A program made the translations under genes and the position numbers. From assembly GCF_958450345.1 (NCBI RefSeq), contig NC_088782.1, positions 64,074,501 through 64,138,500 on the forward strand: a DNA stretch of 64,000 nt. The letters are read 5' to 3'. This stretch comes from Calliphora vicina (taxonomy: Eukaryota > Arthropoda > Insecta > Diptera > Calliphoridae). The notes beneath the pieces were generated by a model, which was not told where the DNA came from, made no database searches, and saw only the letters and a program-made list of their open reading frames with translations. Shown here in pieces: positions 10,735 through 23,696 of this stretch. How positions within the stretch are numbered: the first letter of the stretch is position 1; each line of letters begins with the position of its first letter.

Positions 10735-11640
10735 TTCTCTGTGGAATTAAAAATACGAAACTAAGGCCTTTCGAATGGTATATTATGAGTTCCTAGATTA
10801 CAAAATAAGGTTTCGTTAAGTTTTCATAATAAGATAAACTTTGAAATTTCTCTCATTTTCGTTTCGTTAAGTTTTATAAATTGTCAAATATAAAATTTGT
10901 TTCTAAATTTAATTTGCACTTCAACGGTGTTGAAAGAATAATAAGCTTCATTTAAATACCTTCTTTTAAAAAATAATGTTTCGTTAGGTTTTATAAATTG
11001 TCTTAAAATAAGAAATGTTGCTAGATTTAAATATTAGCTTAACCATGTTAATATAATATTGAAAAGGATTTTTTTAAAACTTCTTAGTTTACAAAATAAA
11101 GTTTCGTTAAGTTTTATTAATATGCAAAAAATTTAAATTTCTGTGGAGTTACAATGATATTTATCTTATATAAAAAAAGATTCAAATTATATATCAATTA
11201 GCTATTTTTGTTAAAAATTTTAGGTTTCGTTAAGTTTCAAAAATTATTAAAAATTTAAATTTTTCCTTAATTTAATTAGAATTTTATCAGTGCTTTAAAT
11301 ATTTACCAAAAATTTCATTTAAATATTTTTGGTTTAGAAAATAAAGTTTCGTTAAGTTTTTTAAATTGTCCAAATTAATAAATTTTTGATAATTTTTACA
11401 TCAGATTAACTATATTAATATAATATAGAAAAGGCTTCTTTCAAAACATCTTAGTTTACAAAATAAGGTTTCGTTAAGTTTTCTTAATAAGCAAAAATTT
11501 TAAATTTCTCTTTAATTGAAGCCAGAATTAACCAATTTTAAATTATATATCAGTCAGTTAGTTCTATTTAAAAAATTTAGGATTCGTTAAGTTTTATAAT
11601 TCCTTAAAAATTATAAAGTTTTCTAAATTATGTGTGTATT
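10735..11640. repeat. ~122-bp tandem array (GTTTCGTTAAGTTTT box)
   Basis: The box GTTTCGTTAAGTTTT and close variants occur at 10810, 10861, 10978, 11101, 11224, 11346, 11468 and 11581. Apart from the first two, spacing is 113-123 bp. Alternate monomers look more alike (for example the TTAGTTTACAAAATAA lead-in before 11101 and 11468), hinting at a higher-order repeat. No coding potential. Confidence 0.75.
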
Positions 11641-13179
11641 AAAAAATAATGTAGCAAAATTTGTGTTTAATTGTTTTTTTTTTTTTAATTTTAAAACCAT
11701 TCAAATTTTGCATTTCATTTGAAAATCCTGTATTAACATATTTTTCCAATTTATTTGGCCATAATACACAAGTACATACGTACATACGTATTTTCAACAG
11801 GAATAACTACAGCACAAAAGTATGCAATGAAAAACAAAAAAAAACACTAAAAAAGCATTTCCACACTAACACACATACATGTAGACACAGTATGAGTCAG
11901 AATTTAAGTAATACACAGTTAAATATACGAGAGCAAGTGTATGTGTTTAAGGGTATAAGTGAAATACATCATGGAAATGAAAAACACCAGGAGAGGAGCA
12001 AGTGTAGGTGTAAACAATAACAACAACAACATTGAATAGCTGAAGAAATAGAGGAAGCCTACACACAGATAGAGCCTGACAGAACAACAGCATTGGCCAT
12101 AAAAGGCAAACTGTAACAAAAGGAAAAGAAAACTAAGAAAAAGTAATAATAATAAAAAAATTCAGCCAAGAATAGCTATAAAAATAATATGTCAAGTTGT
12201 ATTTACTTTTGGTGTTTTGCTATTGTTTTTGTTTTTACAATTATTGCATTTACTGCTCAACAACAACAACTACAATAACTACATGCAAATGTCAAAGTAA
12301 TAAAACCCGGAAATTCGAAGGACATTTTCGAATATTACAACATTTTTGCACACACAGCTACATCCCTACAAATACATTTACTATAGTAAATATTTACAAC
12401 AACAAAGCCCTCGTTATACTGTGGGTAGAAAACAAAAATACAAAACACAGCAAAAAACAGATGTTTTCAGCTCTCAATAAAATCCACAAATCTAAATTAT
12501 AACAGTTTTACTCAAGCAAGAGAGATAGAGAAAGAAAAGCTTATTTTTATTTTGATTCAAGTGTGCGTTTGTGTTTATGTGTGTTAAAGAGAGTATTTGC
12601 CTTAATGGCGCTCTAAACAAGTTTGAAATGTGTTAGAATTCAAAATGCGCATGTTTTCTGGTGAAAACAAGATAATGTTTCGAACATTGTATAGTATTTT
12701 CGAACATAATGTTCGAATTTCTTTAGAAATAATGTAGCAGTAGTAGTAGTTGTCGATGTTGTTGTTGTTGTTTTTGCCTTTTTAACTTTATCAAACCAAA
12801 ATAAAAATAAATATGTATTTTGGCAAAAGCATTTGAAATGAGTAACAAACCTAAAGAGCCCAACGAAACAAAAAAAAACAAAAAACACTCTTTTAAAGGG
12901 AGAGCCGGAGAGTTTAGTGTTTAATACATATCTGTATCTGTAAAAATGTGTGTTAATTCTTTGGGTATTATTAAAAATACATAGAAACTGCATGAGTATT
13001 TGAAATGTTGTAATAAATTATTAAACAATTTGTTGTGTGTACATTTGCCATTTATGCCGGCAATTATATTGTAACACACACACTCACTCAATCGAGTTAA
13101 ATACCTTTCTTAATTTTTGTACTATTCTCAATTACGTTAGAAACACAAAATGTGATTAGATTTGTGTTCGGTGTAGGTA
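11641..13179. other. Repeat-poor stretch with trinucleotide (CAA/GTT) runs
   Basis: No transposon signature was found across 1.5 kb, in contrast to both flanks. Short CAACAACAAC, GTTGTTGTTG and AGTAGTAGT tracts occur near 12019, 12258 and 12735, a texture common in fly non-coding regulatory DNA. Frames of 101-119 codons (11661-12020, 12197-12502, 12640-12993) are rich in low-complexity residues and show no domain, so I do not call them genes. It may hold an enhancer, but that is only an inference. Confidence 0.4.
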
Positions 13180-13327
13180 TTTTTATACCCTTCACCTTCG
13201 TGAGAAGGGTATATATAAGTTTGTCATTCCGTTTGTAATTTCTACATTTTTCATTTCCGACCCTATAAAGTATATATATTCTGGATCCTTATAGATAGCG
13301 GAGTCGATTAAGTCATGTCCGTCTGAC

Positions 13328-13370
<43 letters not shown>

Positions 13371-13966
13371 TGAAATCAGTTTTCTGAAGACCCCAGATAT
13401 CTTCAGGATCCAAATCTTCAATAATTCTGTCAGACATGCTTTCGAGAATTTTGCTATTTAAAATCAGCAAAATCGGTCCACAAATGGCTGAGATATGAGG
13501 AAAAAACCAAGACAACCTCGATTTTTGACCTATTTTTTTACCTATATCTGGATTACTAAGACATTAGTATAGACAATATGGATATCTAATGATAGATATT
13601 TCAAAGACATTTGCAACGACGTATATAAGACCATAGTAAGTTGGACCTACAATGGGTCAAAATCGGGAAACAAATTTTGAACCCGAATTTTTTTTTAAAA
13701 AAAAAAAAAATTTTTAAATTTAAAAAAAAAAAATTTATTAAAATATAAAAAAAAAATTTTTTTAAAATTTAAAAAAAAAAATTTTAAATTTAAAAAAAAA
13801 AAAATTAAATAACAATCGAAAATTTTTTTTTCCAAAAAATTCAAAAAACAACTGGAAAAAAAAATAAATTTTGTTTACCTAAAAATATTTAAAATTTTGA
13901 AGTATAATTTGGTGAAGGGTATATAAGATTCGGCACAGCCGAATATAGCACTCTTACTTGTTTTTT
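13180..13966 (+). mobile_element. Family B element, copy B2, with (GTCT)n
   Basis: This is a complete copy: TATACCC hairpin end, core GGATCCTTATAGATAGCGGA, a (GTCT) tract at about 13317-13371, a segment with CCACAAATGGCTGAGATATG, long A/T runs at 13690-13815, and the 3' hairpin TTCGGCACAGCCGAA then CTCTTACTTGTTT. It is highly similar to the copy at 51767-52650, suggesting a young subfamily. Confidence 0.85.
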
Positions 13967-14269
13967 TTTACTTTTCACATTTTTCACGAGTACTGTGTTG
14001 TAATTGTTTCAGCGACAATTGTTGTGAGCGGCGGGGAGGTGTGAACATTTCCTTCTAAACGTGTGGAATCAACAACAATAACTTAATTATGATTACGACG
14101 AGTTAGGGTACCACATTTTGGAGGGTTTAATTTGATTTTTTTACGCTTATTTGAAGGGTTAATTTTAAATAATAATAACACAGAGCAACATTGTTTCTAA
14201 AGCATGGAATTTAGTAGTAAATTTTGTGATTTATAAATATGTTAATGAATTTTTGAATATTACACTGAC

Positions 14270-17200
14270 TGAATTGACACTGATTAAGGAGAATTTAAAA
14301 ATTAAGCAGTTGTGGTGCCAACATATTTTAGCATATCACAATAACGATTTTATGATTTCTTTAACATACTACACATTCGCATTGAAATTGTCTTCAAGTT
14401 ATACTAACATTATTTTTTAATCTGTATCGAAGCTATTCAAAAATGTATGTTAAAAAAATTAAAAAAAAATATTTTTTTTACAAAATTCCTTTTAATTTTT
14501 TTTTATAGTTTGTCAAAAATCGAGAACAATTAGTTTAATTTGGTTAAATAAAGTACCAGGAAATTATAATTCCAATAGCTTTCAAGTTAACTAACATTAT
14601 TCTTAAATCTGCTTAATAGTTACGGAGATATTCAGATAATTATGTGTCAATAAAAAATAAAAAAATGGGTTTTAACAATTCATAAAAAATATAAAATAAG
14701 CGAAAAGTCACGTTTTTATTCTTCGTTCATAAAACTAAAAATACTACTAATAAAGCGACATATATTTATTTAAAGTTTTGGTCGTTTTTGAATTTTAATG
14801 AATTTTTAAAAATTGAATTTTTTTTAATTTTTTAATGTTTTGTCCTTTAAAAGTAAGTTTAAGAGCCAGTTTTTGACTTCGTATTTAAATATGAATTATA
14901 TTTAAGTTCTATTTAAATACGAAAATGAGTTTCTCAGTGCTTTTTTAAATGATACTTAAATGGCCAACGTTGGCCATTTAAATTCTATTTAAGTTTCATA
15001 AACTACCATATGTTTTTGACAGCTGACTTTTGTTGTTTGGTTTTTTTTTCACTCTATTGTAGTAAAAAAAAAAAAACAAACAACAGCGTCTTGCTAAAAA
15101 AAGCGTCTTGCAAAAACTACAATTCCGATGCGGGGCAATTGGAGCTTCTTTTGTGCATTTTCCTACCAATAATTTTATTGTTTAATAAACTTTTATTTCT
15201 TATTGGGCAAAATGTATCAATTTTTGTTTTGGTTGAACAGCTGTTTTAAGCAAAACTATCGATAAATTTTTGATATTTAGTAGTGCTACCATACTTTTAT
15301 CTTATTTAAATAAGACAAATTATGTAGCACTGAAAAACTCAAACTGTATTTAAATACAACTTAATTTTAAGTTAAAATTAACTAAATACGTATTTAAATA
15401 ACAAGTCAAAAACTGGGCATAAGTTAAGTAAAATACCAATAAATTCTTATACAAATTATCTTCAAGCTAAACTAACATTATTCTTTAATCTGTTCAATAG
15501 TTATGGAAATATTCAGAAAGTTGTGTGTCAATCAAAAATAAAAAAAAAATGGATTTTAAAAATGCATAAAAAATCTAAAACAAGCGAAAAGTCACATTTT
15601 TATTCTTCGTTCATAGAAGTAAAAATGGTAAAAATAAAATGAGCTATATTCATTTAAATTTTTCTGATTTTTTATGAATTTTTAAAAAAAATATTTTTTT
15701 TTTTAATTTTCAATGAAGAAGGTTGAACCGCATGTTTTATCATAAATCGATAATGTTTTGTCCTCTGTGGTTAAGTAAAGTATCAATTAATTCTTATACA
15801 AATTATCTTCAAGTTAAACTAACATTATTCTTAAATCTGCTCAATAGTTACGGAGATATTCAGATAAATATGTGTCAATAAAAAAAATGGATTTTAAAAA
15901 TTCATAAAAAATCTAAAACAAGCAAAAAGTCAAGTTTTTATTCTTCGTTCATAAAAGAAAAAATAAAACGAGCTATAGCCATTTAAATTATTCTGATTTT
16001 TTAGGAATTTAAAATTTTTTTTTTTTAATTTTCAATGATAAATCAACAATGTTTTGTCCTCTGTAGTTAAGTAAAATACCAATGAATTCTTATACAAATT
16101 ATCTTTAAGTTAAACTAACATTATTCTTAAATCTGTTCGATAGTTACGGAGATATTCTAAAAGTTGTGTGTCAATCAAAAATAAAAAAAAATGGATTTTA
16201 AAAATGCATAAAAAATCTAAAACATCAGAAAAGTCACGTTTTTATTCATCGATCATAAAACTAAAAATATTACAAATAAAACGAGCTATATTCATTTAAA
16301 TTTTTCTGATTTTTTATGAATTGAAAAAAAAACGTTTTTTTCAATGAAGGAGGTGGTATCGCATATTTTATAATAAATCGATAATGTTTTGAGTGCTGTG
16401 GTTAAGTCAAATACCAATGAATTCTTATTTAAATTTTCTTCAAGTTTAACCAACATTATTCTTAAATCTGCGCAATAGTTTTGGAAATACAGAAATTTTA
16501 ATAAAAAAAGTTGTTTCACTGAAAATGTTTTTTTTTTAAAATTTGTTCTTAAAAAATTCATAACAAATCTAAAATGAGCGAAAATTGGTCATTGGTCTTA
16601 AAACGTAATATGTTAGAAACAAAGCAAGCTATATGCGTTTTTAATTTTTGTTCGTTTTAGATTTTTTATGAATTTAAAAAAAAAAAAAAATATATTATTT
16701 CTATTTTTAATGAAATATGTTGCGACACATATTTTACCATAAATCGATAATGGTTTGTCCGTTATGGTTAAGTCATATAGAAATAAATTCTAATTCAAAT
16801 AGCTTTCAAGTTATGCAAATATTCGGAATGTTGTGTTTCAAGCAAAAAAAAAAAAAAATCGACTTTAAAAATTCATAAAAAATCGAAAATAAGCGAAAAT
16901 TCATGTTTTTATTTTTTGTTCATAAAACTAAAAATACTATAAATAAAACGAGATATATTCATTTAAATTTTTGGTCGTTTTTGATTTTTTATAAATTTAA
17001 AAAATAAAATTTGTTTCAATGAAGAAAGTTACTCCACATATTTTACCATAAATCGGGAATGATTTATCCGATATGGATAAGAACAAATGAATTTTAATTC
17101 AAGATGGCTTCAAGTTATATTCATACTATTTTTTAATATTTGAAACAAATTCGAAGATATTCAGAAAGTTGTGGGGAAAATATTTTTCGTGCAAATAATT

Positions 17201-17300
17201 TTTTGTTTTTTGAAAATTCATAAAAAATTGAAAAGGTCAAAAAATTATTGGTTTTATTCTTCGGCCATAAAGCTAAAAATATTTCAATAAATCGAGGAAT
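14270..17300. repeat. ~335-bp tandem array, diverged
   Basis: Repeated blocks include TAGTTACGGAGATATTCAG (14617, 15498, 15845, 16141, 16476 with variants), CTAACATTATTCTTAAATCTG, and ATTCATAAAAAATCTAAAA. Excluding an insertion, spacing is roughly 296-347 bp. About eight monomers are recognisable; the outer ones are more decayed, as expected of an ageing array. The word order (a sensed-pairs pattern of TTCATAAAA and TTTTTATGAATTT) also makes each monomer partly self-complementary. Confidence 0.65.
14866..15417. mobile_element. TIR element inserted in the ~335-bp array
   Basis: The insertion splits one monomer (the gap between boxes at 14617 and 15498 is 881 bp rather than ~335). Its ends are a 26-bp inverted repeat with about two mismatches, starting CCAGTTTTTGACTT. 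Possible 8-bp target duplication: TAAGTTTA on the left and TAAGTTAA on the right. Near the left end lies a perfect 22-bp palindrome centred on CCAACGTTGG. A 79-codon frame (15010-15249) has no recognisable domain. It could be a hAT-type MITE. Confidence 0.6.
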
Positions 17301-18400
17301 CTTTCATTTAAATCTGTTTATAAATTTGGTTTTTATTGACAATTAAGTTTATTAAATTAATATCTGTTAAAATAAGATATCATCACTTAATTGTGGTTAA
17401 AATCAAAATTTATTAATCGATTTAAATGCAGTAGGTCTTATTTTATTAACAACGTAATTAGCTTTATGCCAGATGTATACAAATAAGTATTTTTGGTCTT
17501 TCATATTTTTAGCGAACTAACCAAATCGGACAAAAATCGGAGCTGAAAAAATTATTTTTTTTTTGTTGCTCTGTGTAATTATTATTTTGCCATTAATGTT
17601 AGTGGTTAGAAAAATTATTTTGTTGTCTCGTTTTAACGTATTATGGCACAAATTAGTGCTTAGAATAATACTCGTATTTCAGCACTTTAAGTTTTATGTT
17701 TCCCCAAATATATTTTAAGGGTAACCATTATTAAGGGTCTCATTTTAAAATTATAAATTTATAGGGCTCAATTATTAACTCTACATAAAATGTGGCTAAC
17801 CTTAAACAAAAAATAATCAATAGTAACACTAAATTTTTAAAATTTCTTTTAAATTAACATAATTTGTAAAATTATTCAGAAATTCGTAATAAATTTAGTT
17901 ACATCCAACCAACTTTTCATAGTGTAGATTATAAAAATTTAAGAAATATTTCATTTTTGATTAAATTTTGTGAAGCATATAATGATTTGGCATTTTTTTA
18001 AATTTTATTGCTTTTTGTCATTTTATTATCCGCTCACCCCTCCCCAACATTGACAACTTTGTTGTTGTATTTCATATGTATGTTGTACTCGTGCTTGAGT
18101 ATGTAAATTTTTTAGCATAAAATTACTACTAGATTTATGTAGTTAGTATGTGTTGGTTGTTAACCTTGAAAATTGTTTTTTAAAACAAAACTCATCCTAA
18201 AACATAGAGAGCTAAATAAAAGAGAAAGAAAAAAAAACGACTACTATTTATAATAATGTTCATGTTGTTGTCGTACTAAAATAGTTATGTACAGTTTTAA
18301 GCAGGCTTGGGAAAGTCAGTACTATTACAATTTAACTTTAAGAAAAATACTTAAATTTAATTTTTAAAAATTAATTATCAGCTTATATCTATTAGTGGGT
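17301..18400. other. Unassigned AT-rich DNA
   Basis: No gene or assigned repeat was seen. A copy of the GTTGTTG texture occurs near 18060 and 18265. Confidence 0.35.
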
Positions 18401-18607
18401 GTTCAACTTAAAAATGCGGGATATTTTTAGCTTTTATTTAGAAGCATTTGTACAATATAAATTTATTCAAAGTATTGGCCATTGTTAGCTATGACCTTTT
18501 CCCATCTTTATCCCAAAATAACTGCTAATCTTTTGAGGCCAAGAACGAATCAAGCCCATTTCGGATACTCTGTTCCAAACTGAAACATATCATCGATCGA
18601 AAAAAAA

Positions 18608-19880
18608 AACAAGTAAGAATGTATGGTCGGGCTTGACCTACTCTAAGTAAAAGAGCAAAAACATTTTTCTTTAAAAATTTCAATAATTTATATTTTTGAG
18701 TGATTTTCGGAAGTGGGGTTATATGGGGGCTATGACCAATTATGGACCGATCACCATGAAATTAAGTCGTGTGATTTATGTCTATATTAAAGTTAACTAT
18801 GTTGAATTTTGTATGTATACCAACATTTTTAAGAGATTTAAGCACGTTAAAGTTATTTTCGGAAGCGGGTCTATATGAGAGCTATGACTAATTATGGACC
18901 GATCGTAAAAAAAATTTGGTGACATGAGTTTTGTATATATAAAACTTATTTGGAGCGGAATTTGTGGAGATACATATATAAATTTAACATTTATGAGCGA
19001 TAAAGTCCAATTTCGGAAGGACATTTGTATGGGGGCTAGGTGAAATAATAGACCGATTTCAGCCAGTTTCAGTAGGCTTGGTTCTTGGCCGAAAAAATAA
19101 TATTGTTACTTTTTAACCTTTTCAAAACGCTGGTTTATTTCCTTTAAATACTTTTGATTGCAGTTTGAAAATGGTAACAAATTTTTATTTATTCAAATGT
19201 ACAACAACAGAATTAAATAGTCACTCAATGTTTTTTTATACACGTTTGTAAATTCGCAGAAATACAGAAACAATTTATAATGTACACGAATTTACTTGAA
19301 AAACACAACACACTTTAAGGCACTCAGTTGATGTTTATTCGAAAAGCGTCTCTGATAAACTGACACACGACTGCAACCTCTGCCACTATTTATAACACTG
19401 CCATCTGCACTCTAGATTGTTCTTTAACTATCAAAATTCGAATATTCTAGATCTTACTAATACATACGCCATCTGTGTTGTACTTTCTACAATGTTCTTT
19501 AACTGAATATTCGAATTCGAATACAGCGCTGCCAACTTACGATCAAATCAACTGAAAGCTTTTAGTTAATAATACCCACAGATATGTTAAAAGTTTGCTA
19601 TTACAGCACTGTTATTTGAAAGCATTATGCTACTTTTAAATCAGCCCTTAAAATCGTTATATTTGAATGCAAGTACAATTTCGTAACAATATGTACAAAA
19701 TTTGATTGAAATATCTTAAAAATTGCGACCTGTACAAGGTTTACATGGACAGCCAGCCAGACGGACGGACATCGTTTAATCGACTCAGAAAGTGATTCTA
19801 AGTTTTTATTTATTTTTGGGCGTTACAAACATCTACACAAACGCTATACCTTCCCCACTATGGTTGTGTAGGATATAAAT
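18608..19880 (-). mobile_element. Family A element, copy A2, nested in mariner M3
   Basis: This is the same structure as A1, beginning with ACAAGTAAGAATGTATGG and ending with a decayed TACCTTCCCCACTATGG hairpin. It is split at 19104-19688 by a solo LTR; the two halves join in register with A1. This gives the order mariner, then family A, then LTR. Confidence 0.75.
19104..19688. mobile_element. Solo LTR, 585 bp, ATAT target duplication
   Basis: It starts TGTTAC and ends GTAACA (canonical TG...CA with a 6-bp inverted terminus) and is flanked by ATAT at 19100-19103 and 19689-19692. Four-base target duplications with ATAT preference are typical of Ty3/gypsy-type LTR retrotransposons. There is no internal coding region, so it is a solo LTR left by recombination. 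A diverged relative occurs at about 39648-40066. Confidence 0.75.
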
Positions 19881-20710
19881 AGTCGCACGGGGCATGGTTT
19901 TTACTATAAAGATGGTGAGGCAAAACTTCCCAACCACTTCATTTTGAATACTTGTTGCATATTATGGTTTCATGTCTGACCGCATATTCTTGTCGTTTTT
20001 GGCCAATGATCGCTTCAAATGAATCAGTTGCATCCGGTACAGGTGGTCTGGTCCGATTTCAGCACTTCAAAACAGATAAGATCCTTTTTCTGTATCCAAA
20101 ATATAGAGTATTACTTGAGCGCCATGGATATTTGGCTTTGGGGTCGATTCGGCCGGTTGGCCGGGCTTCACATACGATCTCTTACGCTTCGGGTTATCGT
20201 AGTAGATCCATAATTTATCGCACGAAATGATTCGGTGCAAAATAGTCTTTCAAGGTATCTCGGTATCAATTCGTATGGTATCCAATTTCCCTGCTTTTGG
20301 ATGAATCCTGCTGCTCGCAAACGCTTTAAAATTCGTGCTTGAGTACTGCCAATGATTTGGCAAAGTCTTGTTGAGTTTTCTTAAAATTTTTGCTGACTGG
20401 CCTCGGCAATTTTTGTCTTCCGTGTCAAAATCACCATTTCTGAACCGCACAAAACCATCTATCGCATGTTGAAACCGATGGAACACATTCACCATAAGCT
20501 TCCGTGATCAATCGGTGTCCTTCAGCAGCAATTTTTTAAATTAAAAAGTAAAGCAAAACTTCCCGCACATGACGCTTTGTTGGCACAAAATTCCAAATTT
20601 TCGAAGCAAAAAAAAACTTTGTTGTTTACACTATAATCTTCAATAACTAAGTGAGAATAAATGACAGATATGCACCCTTTGAAATGACATATAAGTTATT
20701 AAAAAAAAAG

Positions 20711-21066
20711 TTTCGTTTGGTTAGGTTCCGTGAGATGCCATGTGTCAAGCTTATTTGGTAACATCCAAAAACTCTCGCCATTGTGAATAGGTAAGACAAC
20801 GTCTCCTTCTATGATGCAATTGACACCAGCTTCATGTCAGATTACCTTATCTGAGCAAGCTCAGTTTCCTTTGGTCTAGCTATTTACAGGGGTCAATCGT
20901 CTTTTCGCTCCCCCTATGGATAATTCATCAGCATGCATTCAGAGCTATTGGATTAAATGGCTATCCTTGCTATCATATCACTAGATATCCCATAAAAACT
21001 AAATAAGTTAACTGCTGAGTTGATACCTGAAATTTCGGCCTGAAAAACACAAAGTTCAAAGTTCAG
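20711..21066. other. Unassigned, relatively GC-rich spacer
   Basis: Composition is less AT-rich than in the surroundings, which may mark an old retrotransposon fragment, but no protein motif could be recognised in either strand. Confidence 0.3.
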
Positions 21067-21294
21067 TTAGCCTAAAAGATAATGCACATATCCCTATACA
21101 GGATGAGTGTGAAAATTTACATATCTTCACATTCATCCTGTGCAGTAGTCGACATTTTTGTGTATAGCCTCATAGTATTGTTAGCCTAAAAGATAATGCA
21201 CATATCCCTATACAGGATGAGTGTGAAAATTTACATATCTTCACATTCATCCTGTGCAGTAGTCGACATTTTTGTGTATAGCCTCATAGTATTG
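21067..21294. repeat. Perfect tandem duplication, 2 x 114 bp
   Basis: Two units, 21067-21180 and 21181-21294, appear identical base for base. Each contains an imperfect hairpin pairing CAGGATGAGTGTGAA with TTCACATTCATCCTG. The identity indicates a very recent event or an assembly duplication. Confidence 0.85.
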
Positions 21295-22559
21295 TAAGAT
21301 TCTTGAGTGGCCAGAGTGCTAATCAAACCAAAAGCCTCCAGCGTTTAGGCTCACTGCAGAGTTGAGAGTCAAAACTGATTCAACGTCCTTCCATAGCTTC
21401 AGGAAAGGTTAAGGAAGGTCGTTCTCGAGTAGCAGGAACGTGAAAATATTTGTTGAGGTAAAAATGAAGTGCTGTTTTAGCTACTGAATACTACCAATAA
21501 CTTGTAGTTTTACTTCTTAGATGGCAACAGTTCTTTTGGGGTGAAAATGCAAAAATAGTACTCTTTTTCTTTATGTTCAGTACTATTTTCCAACCCTGGC
21601 TACTGAGTGTGAATTTACATACCCTCGTACATTTGTACATTAAGCCATGCAAACATAAGTGGTTGTACTCATATGCATAAATATACATACATGTACGAGA
21701 GTCGTCTGTCTGTATGTATGATGTTAGTTTTTGCATTTAATTTAATTATGCTTCTTTATGTTTATTTGTTTTTTTTTTAAATTCGAGCCCCTCTGTCCTC
21801 TCTCCTCTCTCTCATTCACTTACATATTGTTTTGTTTTTATTCTTGCTAAAATATTGTGATTATTTTAATACCAAACACGAGTTTTATATTATTTTTTTT
21901 TTTAAATTTCTTAAGACAACATGAAAATAAACATTAAAAACTGTTTAAAAACATTATTAAAAATAAAACAATAGCGAATAACATGGCTCCTGCAAGAGTA
22001 TTTGGAGGGGGATTAGCAAGCTTAGACATGATTTTAAATGGATTTTTATAAAATCATAATTTGGAAGCCTTTCTTTGTCTCTAAATAAACTTAATTTCAG
22101 CTGAAATTTTTTACTTAATTTCTTTAGTTTCAAGATGATTAATGTCTACAAAATAATATTAATAATAATTTATTAAAACGTTTACTTAATGAATGACAGA
22201 CGTCTACGTCGTTTTGTACTGTAACATACAAGAGCTAATAATCAGTTCGACTTTGAGTTCTTTATGGAAATACTACAAATAAAAAGTTTATTCTATTCGT
22301 AAGTGGAATATCAAATTCCAAATACAGTCTACTACTTTAGTGTACAACCAAAGGCACCAAAAGCTGAAATGGTACTAAATTTTTGAAATAACAAAAGTAC
22401 CAATCAATATCTTTCAAAATATGTTTAGCGGAGATTTCAACACAAGCAGGCCAAAGTTTTTCATATACGAGGTGATTATCTTTGTGCAAACCCTATTCTG
22501 AAAAATTTTTCTCTATCTCTCCCTCTATTATTAAACTGTACTGATCAGATTTAAAGTTT
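21295..22559. other. Unassigned spacer
   Basis: No gene was recognised. Short CT-rich tracts lie near 21790-21815. Confidence 0.35.
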
Positions 22560-22930
22560 AACTGATTTCTTTACCGATCTTCACAAAATATGAAATTGAA
22601 ATTTGATTTCTTTTTATATAAACTTTATTTGTGACGAATTTTGTAAGGATACCTACTATATATTTAGAGATTTGTGACCGATAATGTCCTTCATTGGGAG
22701 ATATTTGTATAATATCTCCAATAAGGTCCGTCCCTGGTCCAATATACGGTCGCTTGCCAGATATTGTTTAAGCATCTTTAAAATTGCTTTTTATTACAAA
22801 GTTTACATGGACAGACAGAAGGACGGACATCAACAAATCGCCTTATGAAGAGATTCTGACTCGATGTTGACCAATATTATTTGGCGTTACCAATATTGTC
22901 TTTATTTGGACCTTAATTTGTTGTATAGCC
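22560..22930 (+). mobile_element. Decayed family A-like fragment
   Basis: Seen in order: GTGACCGATAATGTCC, GGTCCGTCCCTGGTCCAA, TTTACATGGACAGACAG with GGACGGACATC, and TTTGGCGTTACCAATATTG. Each aligns with family A but with many substitutions and lacking clean ends. It is the oldest copy of the family here. Confidence 0.55.
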
Positions 22931-23696
22931 AAGCTTTCGCCAGTGTCGTACGTTACTAAAACCCTCTACAGTTTACTTTAATTCTTATATTTCTGTAAAT
23001 TTTTATGCAAACTTTAACCTTTTAAGAATAATGAATTATTATCAAATGAATTGATACAAAGTAAATAGCGATAAAATTAAAAAAAATTAATATTGTTTAA
23101 CTACATACAATACAAATCATTATAGATTATTTAGAATTATATGAAATGGCCTGAAATTATTTAAAAATTGTAAAACAATATGATTGATCTAACATTTAAT
23201 TTGTTCTAACTACAAATAAACACTGTAATAATAAACTTATCAAACCAGATTAGATTACAAAAAATTGGCTTGAAATTTAATATATTTTTCATGTTAATAC
23301 TCATTTGAAGTGTGTGAAAATTAACTAGAAATAAATTATTTTTGTTTAAAACCATAAACACTTTATTAAATAACAAAAATTTTTAAAAAAAAAAACTGTG
23401 AAATAAAAACGCTATAATTTTGTTTAAATTAAAAGCAGGCGGTTTTAATTACAGCTATTGATTATAAACAAAAATATATTTGTAATATTAAATGTTAAGA
23501 ATAAATTTAATTGATATATCACAAAATCACTGCTGAGTATCTTTGACAACATACATGGTTTATAATTGCAGTTTAAACACTCGGTTTTAGGAGATTACAA
23601 AGAGTTTAAACCTTAACCGCAAACTTGTGTTTGAAAAAAATTCAAAGCGTAATAGATATTTTAGTAAATTCTAAGGTATAATTACTTGGCTGATTA
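22931..23696. other. Unassigned AT-rich spacer
   Basis: No gene or repeat was recognised. Confidence 0.35.

Larger units (their letters stand above)
18401..20710 (-). pseudogene. Degenerate mariner transposon M3, interrupted by family A and a solo LTR
   Basis: Pieces at 18401-18607 (C-terminal end and a TIR-like AAAAATGCGGGA) and 19881-20710 (centre and N-terminus) together form one mauritiana-type mariner on the minus strand. The N-terminal frame 20250-20495 contains FRNGDFDTEDK, matching the conserved motif after the helix-turn-helix; the CERW-like region and GAKxxT position are decayed. The gap 18608-19880 is exactly a family A element. Several frameshifts and stops show that the transposase is dead. 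The right terminal repeat is not clear. Confidence 0.75.

Noticed and set aside
11661..12020. 119-codon + strand frame
   Set aside because: Low-complexity, no domain, no splice or codon evidence; overlaps another frame on the opposite strand.
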